Source: Cupriavidus pauculus (GTDB taxonomy: Bacteria; Pseudomonadota; Gammaproteobacteria; Burkholderiales; Burkholderiaceae). From it: a stretch of DNA of 64,000 nt. The notes under the pieces were generated by a model. That model worked only from the letters and a program-made list of their open reading frames with translations, was not told the origin of the DNA and did no database searches. Position numbers and translations under genes: made by a program. The DNA lies in NCBI RefSeq assembly GCF_022179805.1, contig NZ_BPUO01000020.1, forward strand, positions 1 to 64,000, read 5' to 3'. Positions 34,343-43,169 of this stretch are shown piece after piece (the stretch's first letter is position 1; each line of letters opens with the position of its first letter).

Positions 34343-36202
34343 ATGTCGCTGATTCTTTCCCGTCGTGATCTCAACTTCGTGCTCTACGAATGGCTCAAGG
34401 CCGAGTCACTGACCGAAATTCCCCGCTATGCAGACCATTCGCGCGAGACGTTCGACGCCGCGCTGGATACCTGCGAAAAGATTGCCACCGACCTGTTCGC
34501 GCCCCACAACAAAAAGAGCGACGGCAACGAACCGCATTTCGACGGCGAGACCGTCACGATCATTCCCGAGGTCAAGACGGCCCTGAAGGCGTTCTGCGAA
34601 GCCGGGCTGATGGCTGCTGGCCAGGACTACGAGTACGGCGGCATGCAATTGCCGGTCACGCTGGAAAAGGCCGCGTTCGCGTACTTCAAGGCGGCCAACG
34701 TCGGCACGAGTTCGTATCCGTTCCTGACCATCGGCAACTCCAACCTGCTGCTGACGCACGGCACGCCGACGCAGATCGACACCTTCGTACGTCCCGAGCT
34801 GGAAGGCCGGTTCTTCGGCACGATGTGCCTGTCCGAGCCGCAGGCCGGATCGTCGCTGTCGGACATCACCACGCGCGCCGATTTCGAAGGCGAATCGCCG
34901 TTCGGGCAGCAGTACCGGCTGCGCGGCAACAAGATGTGGATCTCGGCCGGCGAGCATGAGCTGTCCGACAATATCGTCCATCTGGTGCTGGCCAAGATTC
35001 CCGGCCCCGACGGCAAGCCGATTCCGGGCGTGAAGGGCATCTCGCTGTTCATCGTGCCGAAGTACCTGGTCAACGAAGACGGCTCGCTGGGCGAGCACAA
35101 CGACGTGGTGCTGGCCGGCCTGAACCACAAGATGGGCTATCGCGGCACCACCAATTGCCTGCTGAATTTTGGCGAGGGCATGAAGTACCGCCCCAACGGC
35201 AAGGCAGGCGCGATTGGCTACCTGGTTGGCGAGCCGCACAAGGGTCTGGCCTGCATGTTCCACATGATGAACGAGGCCCGCATCGGCGTAGGTCTTGGCG
35301 CCGTGGCACTGGGCTACACCGGCTACCTGCACTCGCTCGACTACGCACGTAATCGTCCGCAGGGCCGTCCGGTGGGGCCGCAGGGCAAGGACCCGGCCAG
35401 CCCGCAGGTCAAGCTCGTGGAGCACGCCGACGTGCGCCGCATGCTGCTGGCGCAGAAGAGCTATGTCGAGGGTGGCCTGGCGCTGAACCTGTATTGCGCG
35501 CGGCTCGTCGATGAAGAGCATGCGGCCAAGGCCGCTGGTGCGACGGAGACGCAGCGCGAACTGGCGCTGCTGCTCGACATCCTGACGCCGATCGCCAAGA
35601 GCTGGCCGTCGCAATGGTGCCTGGAAGCCAACAGCCTGGCCATCCAGGTGCATGGCGGCTACGGCTATACGCGTGAGTACAACGTCGAGCAGTTCTATCG
35701 CGACAACCGCCTGAATCCGATTCATGAAGGCACGCACGGCATTCAGGGCCTGGACCTGCTGGGCCGCAAGGTCGTGATGCAGGATGGCGCTGCGTTCCAG
35801 TTGCTGGGCAAGCGCGTGCAGGCCACCTGTGAACGGGCTGCCGCCAGCGGCGACAAGACGCTTGGCGAGCAGGCCCGCGCGCTGGGCGCCGCCACCGCGC
35901 GTCTGGCCGAGGTCACGCGCACACTCTGGGCGGCCGGCGACACGAACGTGACGCTGGCCAATGCATCGGTCTATCTCGAAGCATTCGGCCACATCGTTGT
36001 CTCGTGGATCTGGCTCGAACAGGCGCTGGTGGCGCAGGCCGCCGTGGCGGGCGCCGCTGGCGAGGACGCCGATTTCTATCGCGGCAAGCTCGCGGCGGCG
36101 GCGTTCTTCTTCCGCTTCGAACTGCCGAAGGTCTATCCGCAGCTCGACCTGCTGGCCTCGCTGGACCGCACGACGCTCGACATGCAGGACGCCTGGTTCT
36201 AA
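34343..36202 (+). CDS. Acyl-CoA dehydrogenase, DmdC-like long form
   Basis: A 619-residue FAD enzyme, longer than the 380-residue short-chain family, with the extended N-terminal (DLNFVLYEWLKAESL) and C-terminal parts of the DmdC-like branch. FAD/substrate blocks are GTMCLSEPQAGSSLSDI, GNKMWISAGEHEL, GLGAVALGYTGYL, and VHGGYGYTREYNVEQFYRD. The catalytic glutamate is expected at IHEGTHGIQ (about residue 462). It oxidises acyl-CoA to enoyl-CoA. DmdC proper uses methylthiopropionyl-CoA, but relatives take medium-chain acyl-CoAs, so the substrate is open. Confidence 0.9.
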   Translation: MSLILSRRDLNFVLYEWLKAESLTEIPRYADHSRETFDAALDTCEKIATDLFAPHNKKSDGNEPHFDGETVTIIPEVKTALKAFCEAGLMAAGQDYEYGGMQLPVTLEKAAFAYFKAANVGTSSYPFLTIGNSNLLLTHGTPTQIDTFVRPELEGRFFGTMCLSEPQAGSSLSDITTRADFEGESPFGQQYRLRGNKMWISAGEHELSDNIVHLVLAKIPGPDGKPIPGVKGISLFIVPKYLVNEDGSLGEHNDVVLAGLNHKMGYRGTTNCLLNFGEGMKYRPNGKAGAIGYLVGEPHKGLACMFHMMNEARIGVGLGAVALGYTGYLHSLDYARNRPQGRPVGPQGKDPASPQVKLVEHADVRRMLLAQKSYVEGGLALNLYCARLVDEEHAAKAAGATETQRELALLLDILTPIAKSWPSQWCLEANSLAIQVHGGYGYTREYNVEQFYRDNRLNPIHEGTHGIQGLDLLGRKVVMQDGAAFQLLGKRVQATCERAAASGDKTLGEQARALGAATARLAEVTRTLWAAGDTNVTLANASVYLEAFGHIVVSWIWLEQALVAQAAVAGAAGEDADFYRGKLAAAAFFFRFELPKVYPQLDLLASLDRTTLDMQDAWF

Positions 36203-36238
36203 AGCCGGGTGTTCCAGAAACAAAAATTGGGAGACAAC

Positions 36239-37021
36239 ATGAGAACCATCCAGCAACTGTTCGACCTGAAGGGCCGCACCGCGCTGATCACGGGCGGATC
36301 GCGCGGCCTGGGCCTGCAGATTGCCGAAGCACTGGGCGAGCAGGGCGCCCGCGTGGTGCTGTCGGCACGCAAGGCCGACGAGCTGCAGTCGGCGCAGGCG
36401 CACCTGAAGGCGCGCGGCATCGAGGCCGACTGGATTGCCGCCGACGGCTCGCGCGAAGACGAAATCGCACGACTGGCCGATGAAGCGTTGGCCAAGCTTG
36501 GCCACGTGGACATCCTGGTCAACAACGCAGGCGCCACGTGGGGCGCCCCGGCGGAAGATCATCCAATCGAAGCCTGGGACAAGGTGATGAACCTGAACAT
36601 CCGCGGGCTGTTCCTGCTGTCGCAGAAGATCGGCAAGCTGTCGATGATCCCGCGCCGCAATGGCCGCATCATCAACGTGGCGTCGATTGCTGGCCTGGCC
36701 GGCAATCCGCCGGGGTCGATGGAGACGATCGCGTACAACACGTCGAAGGGTGCCGTGATCAACTTCACGCGCACGCTGGCGGCGGAATGGGGCGAGCACA
36801 ACATCACCGTCAATGCGCTGGCGCCGGGCTTCTTCCCGTCGAAGATGACCAAGGGCTCGCTGGACCGCCTGGGCGTGGACAAGATGTGCGAAGGCGTGCC
36901 GCTTCACCGCCTGGGCGACGACGAAGACCTGAAGGGCGCCGCGCTGCTGTTCGCATCGGACGCCGGCAAGCACATCACGGGTCAGGTGCTGGCAGTTGAT
37001 GGCGGGGTTAGCGCGGTTTGA
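36239..37021 (+). CDS. Short-chain dehydrogenase/reductase
   Basis: A 260-residue classical SDR. Cofactor motif TGGSRGLG (residues 18-25), NNAGA, the catalytic serine in NVASIAG, YNTSKGA (YxxxK) and the C-terminal GQVLAVDGGVSAV are present. It probably oxidises or reduces a 3-hydroxy/3-keto acyl-CoA or a related alcohol. ATG 36239 follows TTGGGAGAC and gives the proper N-terminus. It starts 36 bp after the acyl-CoA dehydrogenase, so the two are very likely co-transcribed. Confidence 0.92.
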   Translation: MRTIQQLFDLKGRTALITGGSRGLGLQIAEALGEQGARVVLSARKADELQSAQAHLKARGIEADWIAADGSREDEIARLADEALAKLGHVDILVNNAGATWGAPAEDHPIEAWDKVMNLNIRGLFLLSQKIGKLSMIPRRNGRIINVASIAGLAGNPPGSMETIAYNTSKGAVINFTRTLAAEWGEHNITVNALAPGFFPSKMTKGSLDRLGVDKMCEGVPLHRLGDDEDLKGAALLFASDAGKHITGQVLAVDGGVSAV

Positions 37022-37046
37022 TGCGGCGCTCTCCCTGGTTTGTTTT

Positions 37047-37175
37047 GCTCCCCTCTCCCATGCAATGGGAGAGGGGCCGGGGGTGAGGGCGCGGAGGTTC
37101 AAATTGCGATTTGTCTCGATTTGAGCCACTAAGCCCTCACCCCCAACCCCTCTCCCGCGCGCGGGAGAGGGGAGC
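37047..37175. repeat. REP/BIME-like composite palindrome, copy 2
   Basis: Same design as copy 1: hairpin with arms CTCCCA/TGGGAG, GGGGGTGAGGGC, a variable centre, then GCCCTCACCCCCAACCCC and hairpin CTCCCGC/GCGGGAG. Lies between the SDR and the hot-dog thioesterase genes. Confidence 0.85.
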
Positions 37176-37237
37176 AGATATCAGGGATCACTGAAAACCG
37201 CGCATAATCCCAGATCACGTTTTACCAGCCCCCAATC

Positions 37238-37669
37238 ATGACCCAGCGCCCCCACAGCATTCCATTCCTTACCGACCTCGGCGTCGTCTTCAACTACATG
37301 GAGGGCGGCCGCAGCGAGATCGAGCTCGACCTGCAGAAGCGCCACCAGAACAGCTGGGACATGGCGCACGGTGGCGTCATCATGACGCTGCTGGATGTGG
37401 CGATGGCCATCGCGGGCCGGTCGTCGGACGCGGACGGGCGCGGCGTGGTCACCATCGAGATGAAGACCAGTTTCATGTCGCCGGGCCGAGGCAAGCTGAC
37501 CGCGCGCGGCCAGACCGTGCATCGCACGACGACGATGGTGTTCTGCGAGGGCGAGATCGTCGATGCCGACGGCAAGGTCGTGTCGAAGGCATCCGGCACA
37601 TTCAAGTACATCAAGCGCATGCCGCCCAAGCGTGAAACCGGCGCGGCCGATTCGGGCGCGGACGGCTGA
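37238..37669 (+). CDS. PaaI-type hot-dog thioesterase
   Basis: A 143-residue hot-dog fold protein. The helix motif NSWDMAHGGVIMTLLDVAMA carries the HGG and aspartate typical of PaaI/YbgC-like acyl-CoA thioesterases, followed by TIEMKTSFMSPGRG and CEGEIVDADGKVVSKASG. It would release free acids from acyl-CoAs, perhaps rescuing CoA during catabolism. The gene has its own space between a REP-like element and the reductase gene. Substrate unknown. Confidence 0.88.
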   Translation: MTQRPHSIPFLTDLGVVFNYMEGGRSEIELDLQKRHQNSWDMAHGGVIMTLLDVAMAIAGRSSDADGRGVVTIEMKTSFMSPGRGKLTARGQTVHRTTTMVFCEGEIVDADGKVVSKASGTFKYIKRMPPKRETGAADSGADG

Positions 37670-37726
37670 TCCCGTCGCGCCAGCAGTTTTTCCTTTCACA
37701 ACACACCTAGAGCGAAGGAACCGATC

Positions 37727-38740
37727 ATGTCGAAGCAAACCTACAAGCGCATCGTCCTGGCCTCGCGCCCCACGGCAGCCGTCACGCCCGACAACTTCCG
37801 CCTGGAAGAAGTGGCCGTGCCTGAACTGGCTGACGGCCAGGTCATGGTGCGCAACCATTTCCTGTCGCTGGACCCGTACATGCGCGGCCGCATGAGCGAA
37901 AGCAAGTCGTACGCCGACCCGCAACCGCTGGATTCCGTGATGATCGGCGGCACCGTGGGCGAGGTGGTCGCCAGCAAGAACCCGAAATGGAACGTGGGCG
38001 ACAAGGTCGTCGGCATGTTCGGCTGGCAGGAAATCGGCATCACCGACGGCGGCGGCATGCAGAAGGTCGATACCACGCATATCCCGCTGTCCGCCTACCT
38101 AGGCTCGGTCGGCATGCCCGGCGTGACGGCCTGGTACGGCCTGAACAAGATCATCGCGCCGAAGGCTGGCGAGACGATCGTTGTCAGCGCGGCCTCGGGC
38201 GCCGTGGGCAGCGTGGTGGGCCAACTGGCCAAGCTGGCGGGCTGCCATGTGGTGGGCGTGGCCGGTGGCAAGGACAAGTGCGACTACGTGACCCGTGAAC
38301 TGGGCTTTGACGCGTGCGTGGACTACAAGGCGGCCAAGGACGCCAAGGAGCTGTACGCGATGGTCAAGGCCGTGACGCCGAATGGTGTCGATGGCTATTT
38401 CGAGAACGTCGGTGGCGACATCCTCGACGTGGTGCTGTCCCGCCTGAATCCGTTCGCGCGCATTGCCGTGTGCGGCCTGATCGCCGGCTACGACGGCCAG
38501 GACATGCCGCTGCGCAATCCGCGCGCCATTCTGGTGTCGCGCTGCAAGATCGAGGGCTTCATCGTGTCCGAGCACATGGAAGTCTGGCCCCAGGCGCTCA
38601 AGGAACTGGGCGGCTATGTGGCCCAGGGCAAGATCAAGTTCCGCGAAAGCATTGCCGAAGGTCTGGCCAGCGCGCCGGACGCCTTCATCGGCCTGCTGAA
38701 GGGCAAAAACTTCGGTAAGCAGCTCGTGAAGATGGTCTGA
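37727..38740 (+). CDS. NADP-dependent medium-chain oxidoreductase (CurA/leukotriene reductase-like)
   Basis: A 337-residue zinc-independent MDR enzyme. Landmarks are NHFLSLDPYMRGRMSESKSY at the N-terminus, GMPGVTAWYGLNKI, the cofactor motif VSAASGAVGSVVGQLAKLAG, GVDGYFENVGGDILD and CGLIAGYD. These match the family reducing alpha,beta-unsaturated ketones and aldehydes (YncB/CurA, 2-alkenal reductases). It probably removes or reduces enone by-products. Located 57 bp after the thioesterase gene, with a good AGCGAAGGAACC leader. Confidence 0.92.
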   Translation: MSKQTYKRIVLASRPTAAVTPDNFRLEEVAVPELADGQVMVRNHFLSLDPYMRGRMSESKSYADPQPLDSVMIGGTVGEVVASKNPKWNVGDKVVGMFGWQEIGITDGGGMQKVDTTHIPLSAYLGSVGMPGVTAWYGLNKIIAPKAGETIVVSAASGAVGSVVGQLAKLAGCHVVGVAGGKDKCDYVTRELGFDACVDYKAAKDAKELYAMVKAVTPNGVDGYFENVGGDILDVVLSRLNPFARIAVCGLIAGYDGQDMPLRNPRAILVSRCKIEGFIVSEHMEVWPQALKELGGYVAQGKIKFRESIAEGLASAPDAFIGLLKGKNFGKQLVKMV

Positions 38741-38788
38741 CCGCAAGACTGCACAAAAACAAGCAGCAAGCCCACAAAGGAGACAGCC

Positions 38789-39631
38789 ATGAACGCCCCG
38801 CAATCCCCCGCCGACCGTGACGACATCGCCGCAGGCCTGTCCGAGGAGGTCAAGGCCCGCTACCGCAACCTGCCGCGTCCGCCGAAGTTCGATACCCCGG
38901 CGCAAGAGCGGCTGCATCGCAAGCAGCGGCTGGCGGCGGCGTTCCGGCTGTTCTCCAAGTTTGGCTTTGACGAGGGCGTGGCCGGCCATATCACGGCGCG
39001 CGACCCCGAGTTCACCGATACGTTCTGGGTCAATCCGTTCGGCGTGCATTTCAGCCAGGTCAAGGCGTCGAACCTGATCCGCTGCGATCACCATGGCAAC
39101 GTGGTGGAGGGCGACTATCCGGTGAATGCGGCCGCCTTTGCGATCCACTCGCGCGTGCACCAGACCCGCGACGACGCCGTGGCCGCGGCCCATTCGCACA
39201 GCACACATGGCCGGGCGTGGTCCACGCTGGGCCGCAAGCTCGACCCGCTGACGCAGGATGTCTGCGCGTTCTACAACGATCACGCGCTGTACGACGATTT
39301 CGGCGGCGTGGTGGTCGAACTGGACGAGGGCCAGCGCATTGCCAACGCGCTGGGGCCGAACAAGGCGGTGATCCTGCAGAACCATGGTCTGCTGACGGTA
39401 GGCAAGACCGTGGACGAAGCCGCCTGGTGGTTCATCACGATGGAGCGGTCGTGCCAGGTGCAGATCCTGGCGGAATCGGCGGCCGCCCGTACCGGCGAGG
39501 CGCCGAAGACGATCAGCGACGCCGCCGCGCGCCAGGCGTGCTCGATCGTGGGTACGGCCCAGGCCGGCTGGTTCCAGTTTCAGCCGTTGTACGCACGAAT
39601 CGTTAAAGAACAGCCGGATCTGCTCGATTAA
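38789..39631 (+). CDS. Class II aldolase/adducin-family protein
   Basis: A 280-residue metal-dependent protein. It has the family blocks DEGVAGHITARDPE, NPFGVHFSQVKASNLI, the metal histidines in AAHSHSTHGRAWS, and LQNHGLLTVGKTVDEA with a third histidine. The substrate cannot be read; bacterial members cleave or decarboxylate phosphorylated sugars or unphosphorylated hydroxy acids. It is the longer, adducin-like variety, distinct from the short OtnC-type aldolase at 49538. Rightward gene 48 bp after the MDR reductase. Confidence 0.9.
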   Translation: MNAPQSPADRDDIAAGLSEEVKARYRNLPRPPKFDTPAQERLHRKQRLAAAFRLFSKFGFDEGVAGHITARDPEFTDTFWVNPFGVHFSQVKASNLIRCDHHGNVVEGDYPVNAAAFAIHSRVHQTRDDAVAAAHSHSTHGRAWSTLGRKLDPLTQDVCAFYNDHALYDDFGGVVVELDEGQRIANALGPNKAVILQNHGLLTVGKTVDEAAWWFITMERSCQVQILAESAAARTGEAPKTISDAAARQACSIVGTAQAGWFQFQPLYARIVKEQPDLLD

Positions 39632-39693
39632 GAAGGGGTCACAATCCGGTCAACGCCGGACGAATTCCTCGATCCTTCTTCTAAAAGGCCAAG

Positions 39694-40629
39694 ATGCCCG
39701 AAATCATCCTGCATCAATACGCAACGTCGCCGTTCTCCGAGAAAGTTCGGCTCGTATTGGGTGCCAAGAACATGTCGTGGTGTGCGGTGGAAATTCCGCC
39801 GATCATGCCCAAGCCCGACGTCACCGCACTGACCGGCGGCTATCGCCGAACCCCGGTGATGCAGATCGGTGCCGATATCTACTGCGATACGGCCCTGATC
39901 TGCGCGGTGCTGGACCGAATGGCGCCCAATCCGCCGCTTTACCCGGCTGCCCAGGCGGCTCACGCACGCATGGCCGCGGCCTGGATCGACAGTGCGCTGT
40001 TCACGGCCACCGTCACCTATGCAATGCAGCCGGCCGGGGTGCAGGCGATGCTGTCGCACCTGTCGCCGGGGCAGATCCAGGCATTCATGGCCGACCGCAA
40101 GGCCATGCGCGGCGATACCAATGCGCTGCGCATGCCGTTGCCCGAGGCGGCGGCGATGCTGCATGAGACGTTCGCGCAGTTGCAGGAGCAGTTTGCGGCC
40201 GGCGTCCAGCACGTGGCCGGGCCGGAACTGTCGATTGCCGATTTTTCGCTGTTCCACTGCATCTGGTTCATCCGCCGCGCGCCGGCGCTGGCCGCGCTGC
40301 TCGACGGCTATCCGCTGGTCAAGACGTGGTTCGCGCGCATGCAGGCGTACGGGCACGGCAAGCTCCGCGTGGTGCCGTCGGAATCGGCCATTGCCGATGC
40401 CTACGACCACGATCCGCTCCCGCACGACCCGACCATCCTGCCCGGCGCCGGCTTTGCCGCTGGCGACGCAGTCACCGTCACCCCCAACGACTACGCCAAG
40501 GACCCGGTTGCCGGCGTACTGCTGACGCTGACCGAGCACGTGGTGACCATCCGCCGCCAGGACTCCCGCGCCGGCGCGGTCAACGTGAATTTCCCGCGCC
40601 AGAACTACCACGTCCGCGCAGCAGGTTGA
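39694..40629 (+). CDS. Glutathione S-transferase-family protein with C-terminal extension
   Basis: A 311-residue protein. The N-terminal 80 residues are a GST thioredoxin-like fold (ILHQYATSPFSEKVRLVLG, YRRTPVMQIGADIYCDTALI with the cis-proline and glutathione-binding acidic residue). A helical C-terminal domain follows to about residue 225. About 80 further residues (from DHDPLPHDPTILPG to the end) look like a separate beta-rich domain not found in ordinary 200-220 residue GSTs. Possible detoxification or isomerase role. A REP-like element follows. Confidence 0.85.
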   Translation: MPEIILHQYATSPFSEKVRLVLGAKNMSWCAVEIPPIMPKPDVTALTGGYRRTPVMQIGADIYCDTALICAVLDRMAPNPPLYPAAQAAHARMAAAWIDSALFTATVTYAMQPAGVQAMLSHLSPGQIQAFMADRKAMRGDTNALRMPLPEAAAMLHETFAQLQEQFAAGVQHVAGPELSIADFSLFHCIWFIRRAPALAALLDGYPLVKTWFARMQAYGHGKLRVVPSESAIADAYDHDPLPHDPTILPGAGFAAGDAVTVTPNDYAKDPVAGVLLTLTEHVVTIRRQDSRAGAVNVNFPRQNYHVRAAG

Positions 40630-40645
40630 AGGACTGAAAGAGTGT

Positions 40646-40676
40646 TCCCCTCTCCCGCAAAGCGGGAGAGGGGAGC
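40646..40676. repeat. REP-like single palindrome, copy 3
   Basis: A single hairpin CCCCTCTCCCGC-AAA-GCGGGAGAGGGG followed by AGCAAGACAAAG, the same right flank as copy 4. Lies between the GST and second SDR genes. Confidence 0.85.
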
Positions 40677-40731
40677 AAGACAAAGACAAAAGCGAGCCAA
40701 GACAAACCATCCGTAAACGGAGGAGACAACC

Positions 40732-41634
40732 ATGAAGCAGTTCGAAGGCAGGGTAGCCGTCATTACCGGGGGTGCCTCGGGATTCGGCAAGGAATTCGCG
40801 CGGATTGGTGCCCAGCTGGGCATGAAGCTCGTACTGGCCGACGTCCAGGAAGACGCGCTCGATGCCACGGTTGCCGAACTGAAGTCGCAGGGCACGCAGG
40901 TCATCGGCCTGCGTACGGATGTGTCGAAGGCCGAGCAGGTGCAGGCGCTGGCCGATGCCGCGATGACCACGTTCGGTGAGGTCAACCTCGTGTTCAACAA
41001 CGCGGGCGTGGGCGCGGGCGGCTTTGTCTGGGAAAACACCGAGAAGGACTGGGAGTGGGTGCTGGGCGTGAACCTGTACGGGGTTATCCACGGCGTGCGC
41101 ATCTTTACTCCGCTGATGCTGGCGGCCGCCGCCAAGGATCCGTCGTTCCAGGGGCATATCATCAATACGGCGTCGATGGCCGGGCTGCTGAATCCGCCGG
41201 CGATGGGCGTCTACAACGTGTCCAAGCACGCGGTGGTGTCGCTCACCGAAACGCTCCATCACGACCTGGGCCTGGTCACCGAACAGGTGCGCTGCTCGGT
41301 ACTGTGCCCGTACTTCGTGCCAACCGGCATCAGCCAGTCGCACCGCAATCGTCCCTCGGGCCTGACCAACGATGCGCCGCCCACGCGGTCGCAGATGGTG
41401 TCGCAGGCGCTGTCGGACAAGGCAGTCAGTTCGGGCAAGGTCACGGCCGCCGACGTGGCGCAACTGACGTTCGACGCCATCCGCGACGAAAGCTTCTATA
41501 TTTATTCGCACCCGCAGGCACTGGCCGCGGTGCGACAGCGCATGGAACACATCGTCGACCAGACCAATCCTGGCGATCCGTTCGGCGACAGGCCCGAAGT
41601 GCGTGCGGGTCTGGTTGCCGCGCTGCGTGGCTGA
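40732..41634 (+). CDS. Short-chain dehydrogenase/reductase
   Basis: A 300-residue SDR, somewhat longer than average. It shows the cofactor motif TGGASGFG, the DVSKAEQ region, NNAGVGAGGF, NTASMAGLLNPPAMGVYNVSKHA with the YxxxK pair, and a C-terminal extension of about 60 residues (from SEGKVTAADVAQLTF-like sequence on) common in SDRs of bacterial catabolic clusters. ATG 40732 follows CGGAGGAGAC. Substrate unknown. The epoxide-hydrolase-like gene follows 39 bp later. Confidence 0.9.
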   Translation: MKQFEGRVAVITGGASGFGKEFARIGAQLGMKLVLADVQEDALDATVAELKSQGTQVIGLRTDVSKAEQVQALADAAMTTFGEVNLVFNNAGVGAGGFVWENTEKDWEWVLGVNLYGVIHGVRIFTPLMLAAAAKDPSFQGHIINTASMAGLLNPPAMGVYNVSKHAVVSLTETLHHDLGLVTEQVRCSVLCPYFVPTGISQSHRNRPSGLTNDAPPTRSQMVSQALSDKAVSSGKVTAADVAQLTFDAIRDESFYIYSHPQALAAVRQRMEHIVDQTNPGDPFGDRPEVRAGLVAALRG

Positions 41635-41673
41635 CCTGGCCACTTTCTTGCATCGTCGACTGGGAGACCTGTG

Positions 41674-42621
41674 ATGGCAGAAATGGCCATGGAGACCATG
41701 ATGACCGCACCCGCCGTGATTCATCACCTGCAGTTCGCCAATTTGCCCAATGGCATGCGACTGCATTACGGCAGTGCGGGAGAGCAAGGCAAGCCGCTGA
41801 TCCTGTTCGTACACGGCTTTCCGGAGTTCTGGTACGCGTGGGAACGGCAGCTGGCCGAATTTGGCCAGACCCATTTTGCAGTGGCCCCCGACCTGCGCGG
41901 CTTCAACCTGTCGGGCAAGCCGGCGGCGGCCGAGGCCTACCGGCCGAAGCAGCTGGTCGAAGACCTCGTGCAGTTCATCCGCGTGCTGGGCTACGACCGC
42001 TGCACGATCGTGGCCCATGACTGGGGCGGGGCGGTCTGCTGGAACCTGGCGGCCCAGTTCCCGGACCTGATCGAGCGTTTTGTCATCATCAACTCGCCGC
42101 ACCCGTACCTGTTTGCCCGCGCGTTGTCCGCCGATCCGGCGCAACAGCAGGCGTCGGCTTACATGAACTGGCTGCGCAAGCCCGGATCGGAACAGGCGCT
42201 GGCCGCCAACGACTTCGCGCTGCTGGAAAAGATGCTGACCGGCGATGCGGGCAGCCCGCCCGCGTGGTTCAACGGCGAGACGCGCGCCAAGTATCACGCC
42301 GCCTGGTCAGAACCGGGCGACGAGGGCTCGCATCCGCTGACTGGCGGGGTGAACTACTACCGCGCCACGCCCATGCATCCGCCAGCCCAGGGCGAAACGG
42401 CTCCCGACATCTCGCGGCTGGACCCGTCCATGTTCGTGATCCGGGTGCCGACGCTGGTGATCTGGGGCGAAAACGACCGGGCGCTACCCAAGTCGCTGGT
42501 CAACGGGCTGGACGAGTTCGTGCCCGACCTGCGCCTGGAGCGCATTCCGGAAGGCACGCACTGGATCATTCACGAGCAGCCGGAGCGGATCAACCTGTTG
42601 ATCCGCAGCGCGCTGCCGTGA
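41674..42621 (+). CDS. Alpha/beta hydrolase, epoxide hydrolase / haloalkane dehalogenase type
   Basis: A 315-residue alpha/beta-fold hydrolase. The oxyanion block is VHGFPEFWYAW and the nucleophile elbow AHDWGGAVCW has aspartate as nucleophile, which marks the epoxide hydrolase/dehalogenase branch rather than esterases. WGENDRALP carries the acid, and IPEGTHWIIHEQPE the histidine. ATG 41674 is used; the codon just before it is GTG in frame. Likely hydrolyses an epoxide or a related ring. It is the last gene of the rightward catabolic array. Confidence 0.9.
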   Translation: MAEMAMETMMTAPAVIHHLQFANLPNGMRLHYGSAGEQGKPLILFVHGFPEFWYAWERQLAEFGQTHFAVAPDLRGFNLSGKPAAAEAYRPKQLVEDLVQFIRVLGYDRCTIVAHDWGGAVCWNLAAQFPDLIERFVIINSPHPYLFARALSADPAQQQASAYMNWLRKPGSEQALAANDFALLEKMLTGDAGSPPAWFNGETRAKYHAAWSEPGDEGSHPLTGGVNYYRATPMHPPAQGETAPDISRLDPSMFVIRVPTLVIWGENDRALPKSLVNGLDEFVPDLRLERIPEGTHWIIHEQPERINLLIRSALP

Positions 42622-42647
42622 ATGGCTGAACGGGCAGGTGAGGTGAT

Positions 42648-43169
42648 TCAGCTCAGTCGTTCGCGATAGAGCCTGTAGTTCTCGTCGTCGAAGCAGACGA
42701 ACGTCACCTGCTCGATCTTGGGCGCGCGGGCCAGCGCCTCGCGTACCGCCGCAATGGCGATATCGACGGCCCGCTCGCGCGGAAAGCCGTAGATGCCCGT
42801 GCTGATGTTCGGAAAGGCCACCGTGCGCAGGTTATGCTCCGCCGCCAGGCGGATGCTGTTGCGGTAGGCGTTGGCCAGCAGTTCGTCCTCGTTCTGTCCG
42901 CCGCCTTGCCAGACCGGCCCGACCGCGTGGATGACATAGGGCGCCGGCAGCAGGCCTCCCGTGGTGATGACGGCCTCGCCGGTCGGGCAGCCGCCTTGTG
43001 TATCGCGAATGGCCTGGCACGCCGTCTTGATGGCCAGCCCGCCCGCGCCATGGATCGCCCCGTCCACACCGCCGCCGCCAAGCAGGCCGCTATTGGCCGC
43101 GTTGACGATGGCGTCTACCTCCATCCGCGTGATATCCCCGTGCACAACCTGCAAATGCTCGCCTGTCAT
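42648..43169 (-). CDS. Macrodomain protein (O-acetyl-ADP-ribose deacetylase type)
   Basis: A 173-residue macrodomain of the YmdB/MacroD branch, which binds ADP-ribose and removes acetyl or ADP-ribosyl groups. Diagnostic blocks are DAIVNAANSGLLGGGGVDGAIH, AVITTGGLLPAPYVIHAVGP and FPNISTGIYGFPRERA. The start ATG 43169 has a strong AGGAGAC ribosome site; readings further upstream lack one. It is convergent with the hydrolase gene and transcribed alone. Confidence 0.92.
   Translation of the reverse strand: MTGEHLQVVHGDITRMEVDAIVNAANSGLLGGGGVDGAIHGAGGLAIKTACQAIRDTQGGCPTGEAVITTGGLLPAPYVIHAVGPVWQGGGQNEDELLANAYRNSIRLAAEHNLRTVAFPNISTGIYGFPRERAVDIAIAAVREALARAPKIEQVTFVCFDDENYRLYRERLS

Noticed and set aside
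34406..37129. A 907-codon minus-strand open frame across the acyl-CoA dehydrogenase and SDR genes
   Set aside because: Opposite two well-supported genes and running into a REP-like element; no domain seen.
39628..42297. An 889-codon minus-strand open frame over GST, SDR and hydrolase genes
   Set aside because: It reads through a palindromic repeat and is antisense to three convincing enzymes.
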